DNA of 64,000 nt from contig NZ_JAMGBF010000013.1 of the NCBI RefSeq assembly GCF_023516615.1, positions 52,830-116,829 on the forward strand, given 5' to 3'. This stretch comes from Streptomyces panaciradicis. Lineage in GTDB: Bacteria; Actinomycetota; Actinomycetes; Streptomycetales; Streptomycetaceae. The notes under the pieces are model-generated. The model was not told the origin of the DNA, made no database searches, and saw nothing but the letters and a program-made list of their open reading frames with translations. How positions within the stretch are numbered: position 1 is the first letter of the stretch; each line of letters begins with the position of its first letter. The position numbers were made by a program, and so were the translations under genes. Shown piece after piece: positions 42,385-51,595 of this stretch.

Positions 42385-44508
42385 TCAGTGGCGGTCGGTG
42401 GGGACGAGGTGGGCGAGGAGTACGGCTGCGTCGTCGTTCGGGTGGGCGGTGGTGAGGCAGGCGGTGGTGATCTGGTGCAGGGCGAGGGCGGCCGCGTCGT
42501 GCGCGCTGGCCGCGAGCTCTGTGCGGAGCTGCCTTCGGGCGTGGTCGGGGTCGGTGTGCGGGGTGTCGGTGAGCCCGTCGGTGTGCAGGAGGAGTCTGCT
42601 CCTGGGCGGAAGGGTCACGCGGGTGGTCGGGTACGACGTGTCGGCGAGGACGCCCAGCGGGAGGCCGGGCGTGACATGAGGGGCCGGCGCGCCGTCCGGG
42701 GTGTGGACGAGGGGCGCGGGGTGGGCCGCCGTGGCGCAGTCGAGGCGGCCGGTGTCGGGATCGAGGGCGATGAGGCAGCAGGTCGCCAGGAGGGCTTGCT
42801 CGGGGGCGGCGTCGTTTTCGGCGGTGAGCAGGTTGTTGGTGTGGTGGAGGATCGTGGCGGGGTCGGGGGTGAGGGCCGCGTAGGCGCGCAGGGCTGTGCG
42901 CAGACGGCCCATGAGGGCGGCGGCCTTGGTGTGGTGGCCTTCGACGTCGCCGATGGTCAGGGCGATGCGTCCGTCGGCCAGGGGGAAGGCGTCGTACCAG
43001 TCGCCGCCGGCGTGGGCGTGCGGGGCGGCGGGGTAGTAGGCGGCGGCCAGGTGCAGGCCGGGGTGCTGGGGCAGGTGAGCGGGGAGCAGGCTGCGTTGGA
43101 GGCGGACGGCGCGCTCGTGCTCGGCGTCGTAGGTGCGGCAGCGTTCCAGGGCGCGTCCCAGGAGCGCGCCGGCGGCGATGAGCAGGGGCTGGTCGGAGGC
43201 GTGGAAGGCGTGGGGGCGGTTGAAGGAGAGCATGCAGGCGGCCGGGATGCCGGGGTCCGCCGACGGCAGCGGCAGAGCGGCCCAGGCGTGGCGTTTGAAG
43301 CGGGGCAGAGTGGCGGTGCAGTGGGGGTAGGCGGACAGCAGGTCGTGACGGGAGGGGGAGAACACGGCCTGCTGGTTGCGCAGGGCGTCGGTGAGCGGGG
43401 TGCGGGCGGTGAGGCAGACGCGGTCGACGGCGGCGCGGTGTTCGTCGTCGTAGCCGACGGTGGTGACGACGTGGGTGCGGCCGTGGCGTGCCTCCGCGAT
43501 GACCAGGGCGTCGGCGCCGAAGACGGCCAGGGCCTCGCAGGCGGCGGCCGCCAGTTCCCGTGTTCCGCTCGCGCTGGCGGCGCTGGCCGCGAGGGAGATC
43601 ATGCGGTCCGCGCGCCGGAGTTGTTCTCGCAGGAGCGCCTCGCGCTGGCCGAGTTGCTCCGCGTCGTCGGTGATGTCGGTGACGTGGCCGGTGACCGTCG
43701 TCGACTTGCCGACGTCGTCCAGGTCGCTGGTGCAGTGCGCGCGCAGGTGGCGTATGCGGCCGCCGTCCGTGGTGAGGCGGTAGTTCGCCTCGAAGGTGCC
43801 GGGTTGGGCGCGCAGGCGGTGCAGGATCTCCTCGATGGACGCCAGGTCGTGGGCGGGGATCCGGCGCAGGATGTCGGTCAGCGGGTGGCGTCCGGGACCG
43901 GGCAGGGCGTGCTGCCGGGCGAAGGTGTCGTCGCACTGCACCTGCTCGTCGGCCAGGTCGAGGCGGAAGGCGCCGGTCGCGCGCGGTGTGAGGCGTGGGA
44001 GGGATGCCTCGGTGCGGCTCGTTCCCACCAAGCCGGGGAGGTAACGATCCAGCAGGTTCGCGGCTTCGCGCAGGAAGTCCTGCTCCGTGGTCGGGAAGGA
44101 GACGATGCCGGGGCGCAGTGCCACCGCGACTCCGTGGCCCTTGGTCAAGGGCAGCACCATCCAGGCCGTGGCCCCGGCCTTCGCCGGCAGGGGGTAGGGG
44201 CCCGGTGTTCCGCACCCGGCACGCTCCTGGCCGAGGGCCGCCCGGCTCACCGGCCACACTTCGCCGGTGGACAGCGGTCGCAGCGGAGGCTGCCAGCGTC
44301 CGCCGAGCCCCGCCACCCCGCACGGAAACAGATGCGTGCCGTCCACTTGGAAGAGCATCACGGTCCAGCCCACGCGGCCCATCCACGCACATGCCCGTGC
44401 CAGGGCTTCCGTCATGCCTCCCAGATCGGCCGCCACGGCCAGCGACTGCTCCAACTCGCCCAGCCTGGGGGGTGCGTGACGGTCCTCTGCGCTGTCCCCG
44501 ATGCCCAC
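42385..44508 (-). CDS. GAF-PAS-GAF-SpoIIE (PP2C-type) phosphatase
   Basis: A 707-residue soluble sensor phosphatase. The N-terminal 165 residues resemble a GAF domain, about 175-290 is a PAS/PAC domain (HPLTDILRRIPAHDLASIEE, ANYRLTTDGGRIRHLRAHCT), 300-460 is another GAF, and 470-705 is SpoIIE phosphatase (LQRSLLPAHLPQHPGLHLAA, HAGGDWYDAFPLADGRIALT, IGDVEGHHTKAAALMGRLRT, ATAAHPAPLVH, LLLHTDGLTDT). GTG 44508 follows GAGGAGACGG. No anti-sigma kinase domain is attached and no partner gene is near. Confidence 0.92.
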   Translation of the reverse strand: MGIGDSAEDRHAPPRLGELEQSLAVAADLGGMTEALARACAWMGRVGWTVMLFQVDGTHLFPCGVAGLGGRWQPPLRPLSTGEVWPVSRAALGQERAGCGTPGPYPLPAKAGATAWMVLPLTKGHGVAVALRPGIVSFPTTEQDFLREAANLLDRYLPGLVGTSRTEASLPRLTPRATGAFRLDLADEQVQCDDTFARQHALPGPGRHPLTDILRRIPAHDLASIEEILHRLRAQPGTFEANYRLTTDGGRIRHLRAHCTSDLDDVGKSTTVTGHVTDITDDAEQLGQREALLREQLRRADRMISLAASAASASGTRELAAAACEALAVFGADALVIAEARHGRTHVVTTVGYDDEHRAAVDRVCLTARTPLTDALRNQQAVFSPSRHDLLSAYPHCTATLPRFKRHAWAALPLPSADPGIPAACMLSFNRPHAFHASDQPLLIAAGALLGRALERCRTYDAEHERAVRLQRSLLPAHLPQHPGLHLAAAYYPAAPHAHAGGDWYDAFPLADGRIALTIGDVEGHHTKAAALMGRLRTALRAYAALTPDPATILHHTNNLLTAENDAAPEQALLATCCLIALDPDTGRLDCATAAHPAPLVHTPDGAPAPHVTPGLPLGVLADTSYPTTRVTLPPRSRLLLHTDGLTDTPHTDPDHARRQLRTELAASAHDAAALALHQITTACLTTAHPNDDAAVLLAHLVPTDRH

Positions 44509-44736
44509 GGCAGCCGTCTCCTCTCACCGCCTTGCTTGGGAAGAAGACGACCGTATATCTGACATAACGACCTTTCATGTCGCTGTCCGTTGTTGACCGT
44601 TAAAGGGGAGTGCTGGCCGTGTGGGCGGCGGAGGCTGGCCTTGTGCGGTGCGAGCACGTGTCGAATCGGCAGGTGCATCGGTTCTGCCTCGTTTGACGGA
44701 CGGGTCGGTTCGCCACTCCCCGGCCGGGTGGCGGGC

Positions 44737-45150
44737 TCAGGCGAAGTCTGCTGCCGTGATGCCGTCGGCGTGTCCGGAGGGCCACTCCACCAACTCGATC
44801 CGGTAGCCGTCCGGGTCCGTGAGCCACGATGTCTTCGGGCCGTGCGGGCCTCCCGGGTACTGGAGGGGTTCGGGGCTCAGACCGGCCTCGCTCAGCCTGT
44901 CCAGCGTGGTGGCGAGGCTCTCCACCTGGATCGCGAGATGGTCGAAGCCACTGCCCACGTCGACTGGATCGTGCCCGGGGCGGTGGACCAGTTCCAGCGA
45001 GGCCGCCGGTTCGCCGGGGAACTTGAGGATCAGGAGGCGAGCCCCGTCGCCGGCCTCGACCCTGCCCAGTTCGGCGTAGCCCAACGCGGTGTAGAAGCCG
45101 AGCGAGCGGTCCAGGTCGGTGACGGGGTAGGAGACGAACAGCGTCTTCAC
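44737..45150 (-). CDS. VOC-superfamily protein (glyoxalase-like)
   Basis: A 137-residue vicinal-oxygen-chelate protein with two beta-alpha-beta-beta-beta units: FVSYPVTDLDRSLGFYTALG, LILKFPGEPAASLELVHR, FDHLAIQVESLATTLDRLSE and DPDGYRIELVEW. The metal ligands His (FDHLAIQV) and Glu (IELVEW) are in place, as in lactoylglutathione lyase-like enzymes. GTG 45150 overlaps the RibD_C stop (GTGA), so the two genes are co-translated. Confidence 0.9.
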   Translation of the reverse strand: MKTLFVSYPVTDLDRSLGFYTALGYAELGRVEAGDGARLLILKFPGEPAASLELVHRPGHDPVDVGSGFDHLAIQVESLATTLDRLSEAGLSPEPLQYPGGPHGPKTSWLTDPDGYRIELVEWPSGHADGITAADFA

Positions 45151-45731
45151 GCGGCCTCCCCGGACCGACGCACCCGATAGCGCAGATGCGTGACGTCTCG
45201 GTCCTCGAGCCGCCGGACGAGGTCGAGTTCGAAGTGTTCGCCGCCCAGACCGTCGAACAGCCGTCGACCGTCTCCGAGGAGGACCGGAACCAGGTGGATC
45301 TCCATCTCGTCCAACTGCCCGGCGCGCAGCAGTGCTTGAGCCGCCCCCGCCCCGTGCACCATCACCGGCCGGTCCCCGGCGGCGGCGCGAGCCTGACGGG
45401 CGCAGTCCTCGACGTCGGTGACGAAGCATGCGTGGCCGGGCGGCACGTCCCCCTCGTCCACCCGGTGGGTCAGGACGAAGATCTGCACGCCGTCGTGATG
45501 GTCGCCCCGCCAGCGCCCGGCGAGTTCGAAGGTCCGCCGGCCGGAGATCAGCGCCCCGGTCGCCAGCGCTTCGCGGTGGACCTGCCCGCTCGGGCCCTCG
45601 GATTCCCGGTCGTCGAGCCAGTTGAAGAGCCGTCCGCCGTCGCGTCCGAGCTCTTGCCCCGGCCGATCGTCCGGGCCGGCGATGTAGCCGTCGAGCGACA
45701 TCGACATGTAGAGCCGAATCGGATTGCTCAT
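45147..45731 (-). CDS. RibD C-terminal / dihydrofolate-reductase-like protein (second)
   Basis: A 194-residue RibD_C protein: RLYMSMSLDGYIAGPDDRPG, ALISGRRTFELAGRWRGDHH, FVLTHRVDEGDVPPGHACFV and MVHGAGAAQALLRAGQLDEM with the NADPH loop. ATG 45731 has AGGAGGCCAGG upstream; an upstream in-frame start adds unlike residues. It forms a two-gene unit with the VOC protein. The same RibD_C family is also in the ArsR operon at 35336. Confidence 0.9.
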   Translation of the reverse strand: MSNPIRLYMSMSLDGYIAGPDDRPGQELGRDGGRLFNWLDDRESEGPSGQVHREALATGALISGRRTFELAGRWRGDHHDGVQIFVLTHRVDEGDVPPGHACFVTDVEDCARQARAAAGDRPVMVHGAGAAQALLRAGQLDEMEIHLVPVLLGDGRRLFDGLGGEHFELDLVRRLEDRDVTHLRYRVRRSGEAA

Positions 45732-45915
45732 CCTGGCCTCCTTCTCCTCCGGGACACCGGAATCCCGCTGGGTCCGCCGATGCGGCCGACCCGTCACAAG
45801 GAAGACCTCGGGCGCCCGGCGAACTCATCGCGATGGCGGAGCGGAGGGGTGGCAGACACCATGGGCCTGGTCTGTTTCGATCCTCGGCGGAGTCGGCCCG
45901 GGCCGACACAGCAAC

Positions 45916-45953
45916 GAGGGCGGCACAGGTATCGCGAACCGTGTGCCGCCCTC
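45916..45953 (-). terminator. hairpin terminator after the aromatic-acid transporter
   Basis: A 15-bp stem with one bulged base (GAGGGCGGCACAGGT at 45916-45930 with 45938-45953) closes a 7-base loop, 14 bases past the transporter stop codon (45967). No T-run is visible. Confidence 0.7.
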
Positions 45954-45966
45954 CTGCCGCACTGCG

Positions 45967-47250
45967 TCAGACGGCGGGCTGAGCGGCCTCCGCGGCCGGG
46001 GCGGGCTCCGTCTGTGCCGCGGCGGCCCGGCCGGGCAGGGTGAGCACGGCCAGGAAACCGGCGACCGCCACGGCGGCGAAGAAGTAGAAGCCCCAGGGGT
46101 GGCCGATGCCGGCCGCCACGAGGGCGCCGGTGATCGACGGGCCGACGATCGAGCCGATCCGGCCGATGCCGGAGGCCGAGCCGAGGGCGGTGCCGCGGAC
46201 ATCGGCCGGATAGAAGTTCGTCACGTACGCGTAGACCAGCACCTGGGCCGAGAAGACGAACACGCCGGTGAGGAAGACGACGGTGTCGAGCAGCAGGTCG
46301 CTGTGCATCCGGATGCTGAGGCAGGCCAGCATGGCCACCGAGACCGCGAACCAGCCGAGCGTGGTGAGCTTGATACCGCGCCGGTCGGCGACGAAGCCGC
46401 CCAGGACCAGACCGGCGACACCGCCGATGTTGAGGATCAGCAGCTGGGTGACGGCCGTGGGGACGGGGTAGCCGGCGTCGTTCATCAGCTTGGGCAGCCA
46501 GGTGTTGAGGCCGTAGACCAGGAGCAGACCCATGAAGGAGGCGACCCAGATGCCGATGCCGGCGCGCAGGTAGGCGGGTTTGAGGAGTTCGCCGAACGCC
46601 ACGCGCCGGGAGGCGGGTGCTTCCTTGGCGCGGACGAACGCCTCCGACTCCGGCAGGCGGAACCACTGGATGGCGGCGACGAGGAGTCCGGCGACGCCGA
46701 GGACGTAGAACAGGACCTGCCAGTTCTTCGTGACCTGCAGGGCCAGCAGGGACGTGATCACGGCACCGGTGTGGTAGCCGGTCATGGTCAGGGTGCTGGC
46801 GCGCGCCCGCCGTGCGGCGGGCATGTGCTCGGCCATCATCGTCAGCGACGCCGGCATGCAGGCGCCGAGGCCGACACCGGCGACGAGCCTGAGCGCGGCG
46901 AACATCCCGACGGACGTGGCCAGGGGCACCAGGAGGGTGAAGACGGAGAACTCCACCACCGAGCCGATGAGCAGCAGGCGGCGTCCGAAGCGGTCGGCGA
47001 GCGGACCGACCAGGACGGCGCCTATGGCGACGCCGACGAGTGACAGCGTGGCGACCGTGGTGGCGTCCGTGGCCGTCATGCCCAGGTGACGGGTCTTGAG
47101 CAGGGTGGGGATGATGGCGCCGAGGACGACGAGGTCGTACCCCTCGAGCATGACGGTGATCCAGCACAGGACCACGGTCCAGACGTTGCGGTCGGAAGCG
47201 CCTGCTGTCGACGCTGTGCCCGCGGTGTCGGGCGAGGTGATGGGTGTCAT
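45967..47250 (-). CDS. MFS aromatic-acid transporter (BenK/PcaK type)
   Basis: A 427-residue major-facilitator protein with 12 membrane helices. The AAHS-family signatures are VMLEGYDLVVLGAIIPTLLK in helix 1 and VGPLADRFGRRLLLIGSVVE after helix 2; the central loop has RRVAFGELLKPAYLRAGIGI, and helix 7 carries GLNTWLPKLM. This subfamily imports benzoate, 4-hydroxybenzoate or mandelate-type acids with protons. It is last in a same-strand series with the benzoylformate decarboxylase and aldehyde dehydrogenase genes, and ends in a terminator. Confidence 0.92.
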   Translation of the reverse strand: MTPITSPDTAGTASTAGASDRNVWTVVLCWITVMLEGYDLVVLGAIIPTLLKTRHLGMTATDATTVATLSLVGVAIGAVLVGPLADRFGRRLLLIGSVVEFSVFTLLVPLATSVGMFAALRLVAGVGLGACMPASLTMMAEHMPAARRARASTLTMTGYHTGAVITSLLALQVTKNWQVLFYVLGVAGLLVAAIQWFRLPESEAFVRAKEAPASRRVAFGELLKPAYLRAGIGIWVASFMGLLLVYGLNTWLPKLMNDAGYPVPTAVTQLLILNIGGVAGLVLGGFVADRRGIKLTTLGWFAVSVAMLACLSIRMHSDLLLDTVVFLTGVFVFSAQVLVYAYVTNFYPADVRGTALGSASGIGRIGSIVGPSITGALVAAGIGHPWGFYFFAAVAVAGFLAVLTLPGRAAAAQTEPAPAAEAAQPAV

Positions 47251-47312
47251 GGCTGCGTTCCCTCTGGAGCGGCTGCGGGGGACGGGCTGGGGACCGGGGT
47301 GACGGGCGGGGC

Positions 47313-48767
47313 TCAGTACGGGTAGTCGGCGATGTCGGGGCGGACGGTGACCCACTGGGTCTCGGTGAAGGCCTCGACGTTGGCGGCGGCTCCGCCGAAC
47401 CGGGACCCGGTGCCGGAGGCCTTGACGCCGCCGAAGGGTGCGTTGGGCTCGTCGCCGACGGTCTGTTCGTTGATGTGGACCTTGCCGGAGTCGATGCGGT
47501 CGGCGAGCTTCATCGCCGTGCCGACGTCGCCGAGGATGCCGACGGACAGGCCGTACTCGCAGTCGCTGACGATCCGCGCGGCCTCCTCCAGCGTGGAGAA
47601 GCCGATGACGGGGGCGACGGGGCCGAAGATCTCCTCGCGCCAGGCCGGCATGTCGGTGGTGAGGCCGGTCAGGACGGTGGCCTGGTATCCGGCGCCCTCG
47701 ATCTCGCCGCCCGCGGCCAGCGTCGCGCCCGCCGCGACGCTGTCGCTGACGATGCCGTGCACGCGCTCCAGTTGCCGTCGGTCGATGATCGGGCCGAGCG
47801 CCACGTCCTCGCGGGCGGGGTCGCCGACCGGCAGCGCCCGGGCCTTCGCGGCCAGGACGGCGGTGTACTCGTCGAGCAGCGACTCGTGCACGATGTGGCG
47901 GCCGGTCGTCATGCAGATCTGTCCCTGGTGCAGATACGAGCCGAAGGCACCGGCGGAGGCCGCCTTGGGCACGTCGGCTCCCGGCAGCACCACCAGGGCG
48001 TTGTTCCCGCCGAGTTCGAGGTGGGCGCGCTTGAGCAGACGGCCGGCCTGCTCGCCGATCGCGCGGCCGACCGGAGTGGAACCGGTGAAGGAGATCACCC
48101 GCACCTCGGGTGCCTCGACGACCGCCTGGCCGACCGAGCCGTCTCCCGGCAGCAGGTGCAGCACCCCGGAGGGCAGCCCGGCCTCCTCGAAGACACGGGC
48201 GATGACGACCCCGCCGCTGACCGCCGTACGGGGATCGGGCTTCAGCAGGACCGCGTTGCCCAGTGCCAGCGCGGGCGCGACCGAGCGAAGGCCGAGGACG
48301 AGCGGGAAGTTGAACGGTGCGATCACGCTCACGACGCCGGCGGGGCGGCGCCGGGCGAACGACCAGCGGGCCTCGTCGGAGGTGAGCACCTCGCCCTGGG
48401 GATGCGTGGGCAGCCCCGCGCACTCGAAGCACTCGCCGACCGCCAGCCGCACCTCGAACCCGGCCTTGGCTCGCACCGAGCCCGCCTCGCGTACCAGCCA
48501 GTCCTCGATCTCGGAGGCGTGCTCGGTGAACAGTTCGCCCGCGCGGCGCAGTACGGCCGCCCGCTGCTGCGGAGGCGTGGCAGCCCAGGCCCGCTGCGCC
48601 GCGGCGGCGCGGGCGGCGGCCCGGCGCACGTCGTCGGGTGCGGCCAGGCCCACGGTGCCGAGCTGCGCGCCGGTCGCCGGCTCCGTGACCGGGTGTTCGC
48701 GGGTGGCGTCCTGCCAGCCGTCGCTGAGGAACTTCTTGCTCCAGACGTCGCTGTCCAGGAGGGTCAT
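47313..48767 (-). CDS. aldehyde dehydrogenase, probably benzaldehyde dehydrogenase
   Basis: A 484-residue NAD(P)-dependent aldehyde dehydrogenase. Motifs are VVSVIAPFNFPLVLGLRSVA (cofactor site), ISFTGSTPVGRAIGEQAG, LELGGNNALVVL with the general-base Glu, GQICMTTGRHIV with the catalytic Cys, and EEIFGPVAPVIGF. The GQICM pattern is common in vanillin and benzaldehyde dehydrogenases. ATG 48767 follows GGAAGGAAGA. The gene directly follows benzoylformate decarboxylase, so it most likely oxidises the benzaldehyde made there to benzoate. Confidence 0.9.
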   Translation of the reverse strand: MTLLDSDVWSKKFLSDGWQDATREHPVTEPATGAQLGTVGLAAPDDVRRAAARAAAAQRAWAATPPQQRAAVLRRAGELFTEHASEIEDWLVREAGSVRAKAGFEVRLAVGECFECAGLPTHPQGEVLTSDEARWSFARRRPAGVVSVIAPFNFPLVLGLRSVAPALALGNAVLLKPDPRTAVSGGVVIARVFEEAGLPSGVLHLLPGDGSVGQAVVEAPEVRVISFTGSTPVGRAIGEQAGRLLKRAHLELGGNNALVVLPGADVPKAASAGAFGSYLHQGQICMTTGRHIVHESLLDEYTAVLAAKARALPVGDPAREDVALGPIIDRRQLERVHGIVSDSVAAGATLAAGGEIEGAGYQATVLTGLTTDMPAWREEIFGPVAPVIGFSTLEEAARIVSDCEYGLSVGILGDVGTAMKLADRIDSGKVHINEQTVGDEPNAPFGGVKASGTGSRFGGAAANVEAFTETQWVTVRPDIADYPY

Positions 48768-48846
48768 CGGTCTTCCTTCCGTCATCCGAGGGGGATGAGT
48801 GCTGCGAGGAGGGGGTGCGGGATGGGAGGCGTGGCGGGCATGCGGG

Positions 48847-50427
48847 TCACGACGGTGTCGTGAGCGCCGTGTCGACCTGGATGAGCCGCGGTCCCTCCGG
48901 GCGCCGGGACAGCAGCGCCCGCAGTTCGTCCACGCTCCCGGCATGCTGGGCGTGCACCCCGTAGCCCTTGGCAATGCGCGTGAAGTCCAGGCCGGGGATG
49001 TCCATGCCCGGTGCGTCGGGGACACCCAGCAGGCCGCTGAACCAGCGCAGCGCTCCGTAGGTTCCGTTGCGCAACAGCACGACGGTCAAGGGGAGGCGTT
49101 GCCGGGCGGCCGTCCACAGGGCGGTGATGCCGTAGTTGGCCGAGCCGTCTCCGATGACGCCGACGACCGGCCGGTCCGGCTGGGCCATGGCGACCCCGAC
49201 CGCGCCGGGCAGGCCGAAGCCGAGTCCGCCCGCTGCCGGGAAGTAGTAGGAGCCGGGCCGCCGCAGGTCCATCTGACGCCACCACGAGGAGTTCGTCGAG
49301 GTCGACTCCACCACGTACGCCGTGTCGCCGGGCAGTTCGTCCCGGAGCGAGGCGAACACCTCCTCGGGGTGCAGCCGTGTTCCCTGTCCGGTGGCCGGCG
49401 CGGGAGCGGGCCGGAACCCGCCCGCCGGCTCCTTGGCCGCGTCGAGTGCCTTGAGCAGCAGATCGATGACGGCGGCGGGGTCGGCGACCAGTGCCTCGCC
49501 CATCGGGGCGCGTGCGGCGGCGGAGGCGTCCTCCGTGACCTGAATCAGCCGGGTGCCCTCGGGCAGATACCGGCCGGGCAGGTACTCGTGATAGCGGAAG
49601 ACCGGCGCCCCGAGCACCAGCACGAGGTCATGTCCCTCGAACTCCCGGGAAACGGGCTCGATTCCGGCGGGCAGCACACCGTGGAACTGCGGGTGGCGGT
49701 TGGGGAAGGGCAGCCGGAACAGCGAGGGTGCCGCCCACACCGGACCGCCGAGCCGCTCGGCCAGGCGCACCGCGTCGTCGAAGAGGCCGGCGGAGTCGAT
49801 GTCACCGCCGAGCACCAGCGCGGGGCTGCGCGCGGCGGCGACCGCTTCGGCCAGCGAGCGCCCCTGGTCCGCACCGGGCACACCGGCGCGCTGCACCTGC
49901 CGGTCCAGTACGGCCGACGCGTTCTCGCCCGCGTCCGCCGCCCAGTCGTCGTAGGGGACGGACAGGTAGGTGGGCCGGCGCTGCAACCGCGCCTCGAAGA
50001 CGGCCTGGGCCAGGGCCCGGGGCACGTCCTGGGCGCAGGCCGGTTCGGCGGCCCAGCCGACGAGGGGCTTCATCAGCGACGGGGCGTCGACATTGGCGAG
50101 GTTGGCCTCCGGCCCGATGGCCGGCCGCACCTGCTGACCCGCGACGACGACGAGGGGCGTGCGCGAGGCGACGGCGTTGGTGAGCGCGCCCATCGCGTTG
50201 CCGGAGCCGGAGGCGGCGTGCAGGTTGACGAGCACCGGACGGCCTGTGGCCTGCGCGTAACCGTCGGCCATGCCCACCACGGCACCCTCGTGCAGCCCCA
50301 GCACATAGCGAAAACCCTCCGGCAGTTCGGCGAGGAAGGGCAGCTCGTTGGAACCGGGATTGCCGAAGACGGTGGTGAGCTCCTGGCGCTGGAGGAACTC
50401 ATGGCAGACACGGCGCACGGAGGGCAC
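48847..50427 (-). CDS. mdlC: benzoylformate decarboxylase (ThDP enzyme)
   Basis: A 526-residue thiamin-diphosphate enzyme that converts benzoylformate to benzaldehyde and CO2. It keeps the benzoylformate-decarboxylase residues: the Ser and Glu in TTVFGNPGSNELPFL, His in GLHEGAVVGMADGYAQ, and His in VFRYHEYLPGRYL. The ThDP/Mg motif is GVIGDGSANYGITALW. GTG 50427 has AAAGGAA 7 bases upstream; the 50-residue extension to 50574 is discarded. It is first in the operon with the aldehyde dehydrogenase and transporter and divergent from a LysR regulator. Confidence 0.9.
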   Translation of the reverse strand: MPSVRRVCHEFLQRQELTTVFGNPGSNELPFLAELPEGFRYVLGLHEGAVVGMADGYAQATGRPVLVNLHAASGSGNAMGALTNAVASRTPLVVVAGQQVRPAIGPEANLANVDAPSLMKPLVGWAAEPACAQDVPRALAQAVFEARLQRRPTYLSVPYDDWAADAGENASAVLDRQVQRAGVPGADQGRSLAEAVAAARSPALVLGGDIDSAGLFDDAVRLAERLGGPVWAAPSLFRLPFPNRHPQFHGVLPAGIEPVSREFEGHDLVLVLGAPVFRYHEYLPGRYLPEGTRLIQVTEDASAAARAPMGEALVADPAAVIDLLLKALDAAKEPAGGFRPAPAPATGQGTRLHPEEVFASLRDELPGDTAYVVESTSTNSSWWRQMDLRRPGSYYFPAAGGLGFGLPGAVGVAMAQPDRPVVGVIGDGSANYGITALWTAARQRLPLTVVLLRNGTYGALRWFSGLLGVPDAPGMDIPGLDFTRIAKGYGVHAQHAGSVDELRALLSRRPEGPRLIQVDTALTTPS

Positions 50428-50440
50428 AGACGTTCCTTTC

Positions 50441-50473
50441 GCGTTGACGTCGCGTTGACGTCGCGTTGACGTC
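50441..50473. repeat. three tandem 11-bp repeats in the mdlC-lysR intergenic region
   Basis: GCGTTGACGTC occurs three times head to tail (50441-50451, 50452-50462, 50463-50473), with a degenerate fourth copy. The 11-base period equals about one helical turn, and each unit contains the GACGTC palindrome. It lies 14 bases upstream of the decarboxylase start. Confidence 0.85.
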
Positions 50474-50554
50474 GTAGTGACGCAGGACACGCTAGGCACC
50501 GCACGACATACGGACCAATAAATGTTGGCGCGCCGCGATATAGAGTCCGTCGAT

Positions 50555-51487
50555 ATGAGCAGCTTCGATCTCAACCTGGCCCGCGTCTTCGTCCTGCTCT
50601 ACGAGACCGGCAGCGTCACGGCGACCGCCGAAACGCTGCACGTCACCCAGCCCACGGTGAGCTACAGCCTGGCCAAGCTGCGCCGGCACTTCGACGACGA
50701 GCTCTTCCGGCGCACCGGCCGCGGCCTGACCCCGACCGCCGGCGCCCAGCGCCTCTACGAGCCGCTGCAGCGGGCGCTGGCCGGTATGGACGCGGTGATC
50801 CGCCAGGACGACGACTTCGACCCGGCCACCATGCCCAGCCGCTTCACCATCGCCCTCTCCGACCTCGGCGAGGCCACCCTGCTGCCCCGGCTGGCCGCCG
50901 CGGCCCGCGAACGCGCGCCCCGCGTCTCCTTCACCGTCCGCCCGCTGGACGTGGACGCAGCCGAGAGCCAGCTGCGCCGCGGTGAACTCGACGCCTTCGT
51001 CGCCACCCCGGTCCTGACGTCCCACCGCACCGTCCGTATCCCGCTCTTCCACGAGCGCTACGTCGGTATGGTCGCCGCCGACCACCCCCGCGTCCGCGGT
51101 GCGTCCGTCACGCTGGCGGATCTCACGGCCGAACACCATGCGACGGTCTACGGCCCCCACGGCCACGTCGTGCCCCGCTCGCTCCTGGCCACCCACGGTC
51201 TCCTGGAGCGCGTCGCCGTGGACGCCACGCGCTTCACGATGCTGCCCTACCTGCTGGAGCACACCGATCTCATCGCGATCGTCCCCGAGTACGTCGGCGA
51301 GGTCTTCACCGCCTCCCACCGCCTTCGCCTGGTGAGACTCCCGTTCGACACGGAGCCCATCGAGGTGGCGCTGTACGCCCGTCACGAGGCGTCACGCAGT
51401 CCGTCCCAGCGGTGGCTGGTGCAGTTCATGGCGGACGTGCTGGGGGAGCTCGTCAGCCCGGCACAACTGCCGCCGAGCGCCCCCTGA
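50555..51487 (+). CDS. LysR-type regulator of the benzoylformate genes
   Basis: A 310-residue regulator: FDLNLARVFVLLYETGSVTA, ETLHVTQPTVSYSLAKLRRH (helix-turn-helix), and RTGRGLTPTAGAQRLYEPLQ. A periplasmic-binding-like effector domain follows (FTIALSDLGEATLLPRLAAA, ELDAFVATPVLTSHRTVRIP). ATG 50555 (MSSFDLNL) fits the family; ATG 50522 is an in-frame alternative. It is divergent from mdlC across a 127-base region with the 11-bp repeats, and an aromatic acid is the likely inducer. Confidence 0.92.
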   Translation: MSSFDLNLARVFVLLYETGSVTATAETLHVTQPTVSYSLAKLRRHFDDELFRRTGRGLTPTAGAQRLYEPLQRALAGMDAVIRQDDDFDPATMPSRFTIALSDLGEATLLPRLAAAARERAPRVSFTVRPLDVDAAESQLRRGELDAFVATPVLTSHRTVRIPLFHERYVGMVAADHPRVRGASVTLADLTAEHHATVYGPHGHVVPRSLLATHGLLERVAVDATRFTMLPYLLEHTDLIAIVPEYVGEVFTASHRLRLVRLPFDTEPIEVALYARHEASRSPSQRWLVQFMADVLGELVSPAQLPPSAP

Positions 51488-51595
51488 GCGCTGAGGGCCT
51501 GTCGTCGCCCTCCGCACGCTCGGGGCATGCGCATACCCGTGTCCGATGGCTCGGCCGGCCGCAGCACCAGGGACGATCGCCGGTAAGCTGCGACG

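Noticed and set aside
42029..44578. An 849-codon reverse frame across the GAF-PAS phosphatase.
   Set aside because: Arg/Pro/His-rich shadow frame of the real 707-residue protein.
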